Source of the DNA: Streptomyces sp. HNM0575 | Lineage (GTDB): Bacteria; Actinomycetota; Actinomycetes; Streptomycetales; Streptomycetaceae | Direction of reading: 5' to 3' | Length of the DNA stretch: 64,000 nucleotides | Assembly (NCBI RefSeq): GCF_012726265.1 | Contig: NZ_JAASAG010000009.1 | Span: 1 to 64,000, forward strand | Shown here: piece by piece, positions 60,022-64,000 of the stretch | How the letters are laid out: each line of letters starts with the position of its first letter | Numbering within the stretch: the first letter of the stretch is position 1 | Notes under the pieces: model-generated | Databases searched by the model: none | The model's input: only the letters and a program-made list of their open reading frames with translations | Told to the model about the DNA's origin: nothing | Program-made: the position numbers and the translations under genes

Positions 60022-60225
60022 ATGCGAGCGAACACGGGCGACCGTCTGCTGGTGCACGGCCGGGTCGTGGGTGAACACGACCGGGAGGCCGAGATCGTCG
60101 AGGTGCTGGGCCCCGACGGCGAACCGCCGTTCCGGGTGCGCTTCGACGACGGTCACGAGGCCGTGATGTCACCAGGACCCGACTCCGTCGTACAGGAACG
60201 CGACAGGACCAAGCGGCACGCCTGA
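60022..60225 (+). CDS. DUF1918-family small protein
   Basis: 67 residues from ATG 60022, with AGGAGGG at 60007-60013. It is a small beta-barrel-like sequence with MRANTGDRLLVHGRVVGEHDREAEIVEVLGPDGEPPFRVRFDDGHE, matching DUF1918. No function is established. It is divergent from the DNA ligase. The ribosome site can pair with CTCCT just before the start codon. Confidence 0.88.
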   Translation: MRANTGDRLLVHGRVVGEHDREAEIVEVLGPDGEPPFRVRFDDGHEAVMSPGPDSVVQERDRTKRHA

Positions 60226-60262
60226 CCTGACCGCCCCGCCCCGCACCGCGGAGCGGGCTGTG

Positions 60263-60281
60263 CCTCGGGCAGTGCCCGAGG
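60263..60281 (+). terminator. Hairpin after the DUF1918 gene
   Basis: Stem CCTCGGGC/GCCCGAGG with an AGT loop lies 38 bp past the stop, between convergent genes. Confidence 0.55.
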
Positions 60282-60333
60282 GGCGCTGCGGGACGGGCAG
60301 GACGGACGGCTCTCGGCGGCGGTGGCGGCCCGG

Positions 60334-61605
60334 CTACCGCCGCCGCGGATAGTGGTCGGCGACCACGCGGTCCATCGCCCCGATCACGTCCTCCGAGACC
60401 TCCTTCGCGGAGAAGAAGGCGTGCCCCCGCACCTCGGGCAGCGACCGGCAGTAGGTGAGGTGCCGGGAGAGCTCCGCCGGATCCTGCCACTGCTCGGGCT
60501 GAGCCGGATCCCCGGCCTTGTAGAGCGCTTCGCCGATGTACAGCCGCGTACGCGACCCCCGTACGGTCCCGGCCCACCAGGGCGCGAGCTTCGCGTAGTC
60601 CGCGGCCTCGAAGCCCATGTGCCAGTAGAGCTGCGGAATGACGTAGTCGAGCCGCCCCTCGCGCACCCACTTGCGGGTGTCGGCGTAGAGGTCGTCGTAC
60701 GTCTGCACCTGCGCCGCGCTGTCCGAACCGGCCGGATCGCTCGACTTGTTGCGCCACACGCCGAACGGGCTGATGCCGAAGGGCAGTCCCGGCTTGACGC
60801 GGCGGATGCGGCGCCCGGCCTCGGCGACGAGCAGATCGATGTTGTCCCGGCGCCAGGCGGCACGGTCGGGGAAGCCCTTGCCGTACTTCTCGAATGCGGC
60901 GTCGTCGTCGAAGGTCTCGCCCTCGACGGGATACGGGTAGAAGTAGTCGTCCCAGTGGACGCCGTCGATGTCGTAGCGGCGGACCGCGTCGAGCATGGCG
61001 TCCTGGACGAAGCGGCGCACCTGCGGCAGGCCCGGGTTGTAGTAGAGCTGTCCGCCGTAGCGCACTGCCCAGTCGGGGTGGCGGCGGGCCGGATGCGTGG
61101 GCACGAGCTTGCCCGGGTCGTCGTGGAGCGCGATGCGGTACGGGTTGAACCACGCCTCCACCGCCAGGCCCCGCCGGTGCCCCTCGCGTACGACGAAGCC
61201 CAGCGGGTCCCAGCCCGGTGCCTCGCCCTGGACGCCGGTGAGCCACTGCGACCACGGCTCGTACGGCGAAGGCCACAGCGCGTCGGCGGTCGGCCTCGCC
61301 TGGAACCAGACGGTGTTGAGGCGGCGGCGCCTGGCGGTGTCCAGATGAGCGAGCAGTTCGGCCCGCTGCTCCTGCGGGGTCAGGCCGGACGCGCTGGGCC
61401 AGTCGCGGTTGTCGACGGTCGCGATCCACATGCCGCGCAGTTCGCGGTCCCCGCCGCCGTGGCCGTGCCCGGGGCCGCGGCTGTCGAGGGCGTGCCCGGC
61501 GTGCCGGCGCTCCGCCGCGGCGGCCTCCAGGTTCGACGAACCGGCCACTCCCGCCAGGGCTCCCACCGAGCCCGCCGCGAAACCTCTTCGTGTGATGCGC
61601 CGCAT
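60334..61605 (-). CDS. Secreted GHL10/DUF187-type glycoside hydrolase
   Basis: 423 residues from ATG 61605, with GGGGAAG upstream. A twin-arginine signal (MRRITRRGFAAGSVGALAG) suggests export. The (beta/alpha)8 glycosidase-like core has ELRGMWIATVDNRDWP, NTVWFQARPTADALWPS, YDIDGVHWDDYFYPYP with the Asp/Glu acid pair, and LDYVIPQLYWHMGFE. Family members act on peptidoglycan or other polysaccharides; substrate not readable. Two low-complexity His/Gly residues follow the signal (HGHGGGD). Upstream lies a strong inverted repeat. Confidence 0.91.
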   Translation of the reverse strand: MRRITRRGFAAGSVGALAGVAGSSNLEAAAAERRHAGHALDSRGPGHGHGGGDRELRGMWIATVDNRDWPSASGLTPQEQRAELLAHLDTARRRRLNTVWFQARPTADALWPSPYEPWSQWLTGVQGEAPGWDPLGFVVREGHRRGLAVEAWFNPYRIALHDDPGKLVPTHPARRHPDWAVRYGGQLYYNPGLPQVRRFVQDAMLDAVRRYDIDGVHWDDYFYPYPVEGETFDDDAAFEKYGKGFPDRAAWRRDNIDLLVAEAGRRIRRVKPGLPFGISPFGVWRNKSSDPAGSDSAAQVQTYDDLYADTRKWVREGRLDYVIPQLYWHMGFEAADYAKLAPWWAGTVRGSRTRLYIGEALYKAGDPAQPEQWQDPAELSRHLTYCRSLPEVRGHAFFSAKEVSEDVIGAMDRVVADHYPRRR

Positions 61606-62001
61606 GACTTCCCCTTCCCCGTTCGTGGTAGCCGCACTTGGTGGCCGCCGGCTGCGTGTCCGCTCCTCCATGGTCGCCCCGCGGCCGCGCCGGGAAGATG
61701 CCGGAACGCCGTCCGCCGTCCCGGCGTCTTCCCGGCGCGGCCGGGGTGGTGGAGACCAATTCGCCGATGCTGCCGTGCCGTTGGCGCCCGTACAAGCCCC
61801 CGTGCGGGCTTTCGCACCCGGGCCGCGAGGCGGGGACACCGCAGAGGTAACGTCGGGGGCCGGCGTCGGAGCACCCCCGTACGCACCGCTCCTGGGGGAG
61901 GAGCACAGCCGTTCCTCGAGGGGGCCGTTCCCCGGCGGGCCGTCCCCCAGGGGCACTCGCCCGTCACGCCTGGGACCGAAGAATCAGCGAAAGGCACGAG
62001 G
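61606..62001. other. Divergent intergenic region between GHL10 and hbd
   Basis: About 400 bp with no gene. Besides the long inverted repeat at 61683-61742, CCTGGGGGA (61891-61899) and TCCCCCAGG (61943-61951) form a long-range inverted repeat. Promoters for both neighbours should be here. Confidence 0.6.
61683..61742. repeat. 22-bp inverted repeat, 16-base loop
   Basis: Arms at 61683-61704 and 61721-61742 match at 21 of 22 positions; the single mismatch would be a G-U pair in RNA. The arm core is CCGCGCCGGGAAGATGCCGG. It lies between divergent genes, so it is unlikely to be a normal terminator. Confidence 0.85.
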
Positions 62002-62862
62002 GTGACGGACATCGAACGGGTCGGAGTGGTGGGCTGCGGCCAGATGGGCGCGGGCATCGCCGAGGTGTGTGCACGGGCCGGACTGGACGTCATGGTCGCC
62101 GAGACCACCGGGGAGGCCCTCGAACTCGGCCGCACCCGGCTGGCCAACTCCCTCGGCAAGGCCGCGGAGCGCGGCAAGATCACCGAGAGCGAGCGGGACG
62201 CCACGCTCGGCCGGCTGGCCTTCACCACGGACCTGGGCGACTTCGCCGACCGAGACCTCGTCGTCGAGGCCGTGATCGAGAACGAGCAGGTCAAGACGGA
62301 GATCTTCCGGGTCCTCGATCAGGTCGTCACCCGGGCCGACGCCGTGCTCGCCTCCAACACCTCCTCGATCCCGCTGGTCAAGCTCGCGGTCGCCACCTCA
62401 CGCCCCGACCAGGTCATCGGCATCCACTTCTTCAACCCGGCGCCGGTGCAGAAGCTCGTCGAGATCATCCCGGCGCTGACCACCGGCGAGGAGACGATCA
62501 AGCGGGCGGAGGCGGCCGTCTCCGGGATCCTCGGCAAGCACACGATCCGCGCCCAGGACCGTTCGGGATTCGTCGTCAACGCGCTGCTCATGCCGTATGT
62601 GCTCTCCGCGGTGCGGATGTTCGAGTCCGGGATCGCCAGCCGCGAGGACATCGACAACGGCATGGAGCTGGGCTGCGCGCATCCGATGGGGCCGCTCAAG
62701 CTCGCCGACCTGATCGGTCTCGACACGGTCGCGTCGGTCGCCGACTCGATGTACGCGGAGTTCAAGGAGCCCCTGTACGCCGCTCCCCCGCTGCTCCAGC
62801 GGATGGTGGACGCGGGACGCCTCGGGCGTAAGGCGGGCGCGGGCTTCTACGCGTACGGCTGA
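62002..62862 (+). CDS. 3-hydroxybutyryl-CoA dehydrogenase
   Basis: 286 residues from GTG 62002. The NAD loop is VGVVGCGQMGAGIAEVCARAG. VLASNTSSIPLVKLA and IHFFNPAPVQKLVEI (the catalytic His region) and the C-terminal helical domain PMGPLKLADLIGLD are all standard. It oxidises or reduces 3-hydroxyacyl-CoA in short-chain fatty-acid and polyhydroxybutyrate-type metabolism. It stands alone here, without a thiolase or crotonase neighbour. Confidence 0.94.
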   Translation: MTDIERVGVVGCGQMGAGIAEVCARAGLDVMVAETTGEALELGRTRLANSLGKAAERGKITESERDATLGRLAFTTDLGDFADRDLVVEAVIENEQVKTEIFRVLDQVVTRADAVLASNTSSIPLVKLAVATSRPDQVIGIHFFNPAPVQKLVEIIPALTTGEETIKRAEAAVSGILGKHTIRAQDRSGFVVNALLMPYVLSAVRMFESGIASREDIDNGMELGCAHPMGPLKLADLIGLDTVASVADSMYAEFKEPLYAAPPLLQRMVDAGRLGRKAGAGFYAYG

Positions 62863-63022
62863 CGGGACGCCCGTCCGCACGGCCCCGGCCCGCGGCCCCC
62901 GACCTGTGGGCCCGCGACCCCCGGCCCGCGGGCACAGGGGCGTACGTACGTGTGGAGTTGCGGACCGGGCGGCCGAAGTCCGCGTATCCGCGGCCCCGTT
63001 GGGGCCCATCGCTCCTCGCCCG

Positions 63023-64000
63023 TCAGCAGGAGCACACCGACTCCGCGTGCTCGTCCGCCCGTTCCGCCGGGGCCTCCTGCCCCTGCGCCTGCCCGTGGAC
63101 GCGGCAGCGGTCGTCGCGATCGTTGCGCAGGGCCAGCAGCGCCACGTCATCGGGCAGCCGCCCGCCGGAATGCCGGAGCAGCGACCGCCGCACCGATCCG
63201 ACGACGTCCGCCGGCTCCGCGGTGACCGCACGCACGGCGCCTCCGCCCCTGCCCCCGCAGCTGCGTGGCATCCGTCTGGATCTGCCCCCGGCCATCGCCG
63301 CGGTGAGGGTCTCGGGCAGCGGGAACCAGCGGCCGTCGGCGTCACGGGCGTCCTCGGCCCCGTCGGTGTAGAGGAACAGCAGCTCACCGGGCGGCAGTCG
63401 CAGCGGGCAGGGCGCCGGTCCGTCCGGCGGCAGCGGCAACAGGCCCAGAGGCGGGACGGGTTCGGCGGTGGAGACCGGCTCGCTGCGGCTCCGGCCGTCG
63501 GCACCCGTGCTCAGCCGGTACGGCCACGGGTGACCGCAGTTGACGGCGACGACGGTGCCGTCGGCGCGCACCTCCAGCAGCAGCGTCGTCACGAACTCCT
63601 CGCCGGCGGGCCCGGGTTCATCGCCGAGCCCCGCCGCCTCGCCCGCGTGCACCGCGCCGGCCGAGGCGTGGCGGCGGGCGGCCAGATGCCTGTCCAGCGC
63701 CCGTTCCAGACGGTGCGGCACCCGCTCCAGCCGGGGTTCGTCGTGTGCGGCCTCGCGGAAACTGCCGAGCACCGCCGCGACCGTACTGACGGCGCCCAGA
63801 CCGTGCCCCCGTACGTCGCCGATCACGATGCGCACGCCGTGCGCCGTGGCCACCGCGTCGTAGAGGTCGCCGCCGACCGCGGCACCGTGCGCGGCGGAGA
63901 GATATCCGGCGGCGATGGTGAACCCCTCGATGCGCGGCGGCAGTGGCCGTATGAGCGCCTGCTGCGCCGCGGTCGCCACCTCTCGGGTCCGGGTCAGCTC
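63023..64000 (-). CDS. SpoIIE/RsbU-type PP2C phosphatase, 5' end cut by window
   Basis: At least 325 residues; the frame is still open at 64000, where it reads ELTRTREVATAAQQALIRPLPP, so N-terminal sensor or membrane segments may lie outside. The PP2C core has AAVGGDLYDAVATAHGVRIVIGDVRGHGLGA with the metal Asp pair. FVTTLLLEVRADGTVVAVNCGHPWPYRL, LLFLYTDGAEDARDADG and LPDDVALLALRND follow. It dephosphorylates anti-anti-sigma factors in stress or development signalling. The C-terminal 35 residues (HGQAQGQEAPAERADEH) are a low-complexity tail. Confidence 0.9.
   Translation of the reverse strand, partial: ELTRTREVATAAQQALIRPLPPRIEGFTIAAGYLSAAHGAAVGGDLYDAVATAHGVRIVIGDVRGHGLGAVSTVAAVLGSFREAAHDEPRLERVPHRLERALDRHLAARRHASAGAVHAGEAAGLGDEPGPAGEEFVTTLLLEVRADGTVVAVNCGHPWPYRLSTGADGRSRSEPVSTAEPVPPLGLLPLPPDGPAPCPLRLPPGELLFLYTDGAEDARDADGRWFPLPETLTAAMAGGRSRRMPRSCGGRGGGAVRAVTAEPADVVGSVRRSLLRHSGGRLPDDVALLALRNDRDDRCRVHGQAQGQEAPAERADEHAESVCSC

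Overview
The window is high-GC actinobacterial chromosome, almost certainly from Streptomyces or a close relative. The evidence is the strong third-position GC bias, frequent GTG/TTG starts with GGAG-type ribosome binding sites, many 4-base start/stop overlaps, an ssgB sporulation gene, twin-arginine secreted enzymes, and a gene order that matches, from memory, the S. coelicolor stretch running from pgsA/pimA through thrS, ssgB and the cob genes to argH and argCJBDR.

Layout. Positions 1-209 hold the start of an unidentified leftward gene. 411-3922 is a phosphatidylinositol and PI-mannoside operon (pgsA, acyltransferase, pimA, small membrane protein), divergent from an EF-G-like GTPase at 4137. 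6461-8820 has a membrane protein and a DinB/MDMPI-fold protein. 8934-11528 has a HIT protein and thrS, with two tRNA-Val(CAC) genes upstream. 11884-18994 is conserved Streptomyces core: SRPBCC protein, PGPGW membrane protein, ssgB, CGNR zinc finger, DsbA-like protein, tandem GNAT, and pabB/pabC for p-aminobenzoate. 19317-19564 is a tRNA Gly-Cys-Val cluster.

19609-23752 is the one clearly foreign segment. It is a decayed integrative element carrying two relics of the same integrase 3' end, a truncated IS110 transposase, and a lower-GC gene for a membrane protein of unknown function. A second tRNA-Val(GAC) follows it. 23898-28477 has a zinc-ribbon protein, an APH-type kinase and a membrane Ser/Thr protein kinase whose leader resembles a glycine riboswitch.

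28523-37197 is leftward: a SpoU methyltransferase and the cobalamin genes (siroheme/uroporphyrinogen methyltransferase fusion, a 1477-residue BluB-CobT fusion, CobL). 37354-45834 contains GNATs, membrane proteins, a small sigma factor, glpQ, plsC, a YihY/BrkB protein and a three-gene envelope cluster (Holin_X-like, DUF3618-like, DUF4235-like). 45984-54545 holds arginine biosynthesis: argCJBDR as one leftward operon, then DUF488, argG and argH, with palindromic ARG-box-like sites before argG and argC. 54749-64000 carries two poorly known genes, a histidine-phosphatase-like protein lacking its catalytic histidines, a coiled-coil protein, an ATP-dependent DNA ligase, DUF1918, a secreted GHL10-type glycoside hydrolase, 3-hydroxybutyryl-CoA dehydrogenase, and a SpoIIE-type phosphatase cut by the window end.

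Most of the window is core metabolism. The parts worth a second look are the element between the two tRNA-Val(GAC) genes, the riboswitch-like kinase leader, the 12-residue repeats in the DUF3618 protein, the CobT fusion, the ArgB insertion and the pseudo-phosphatase.
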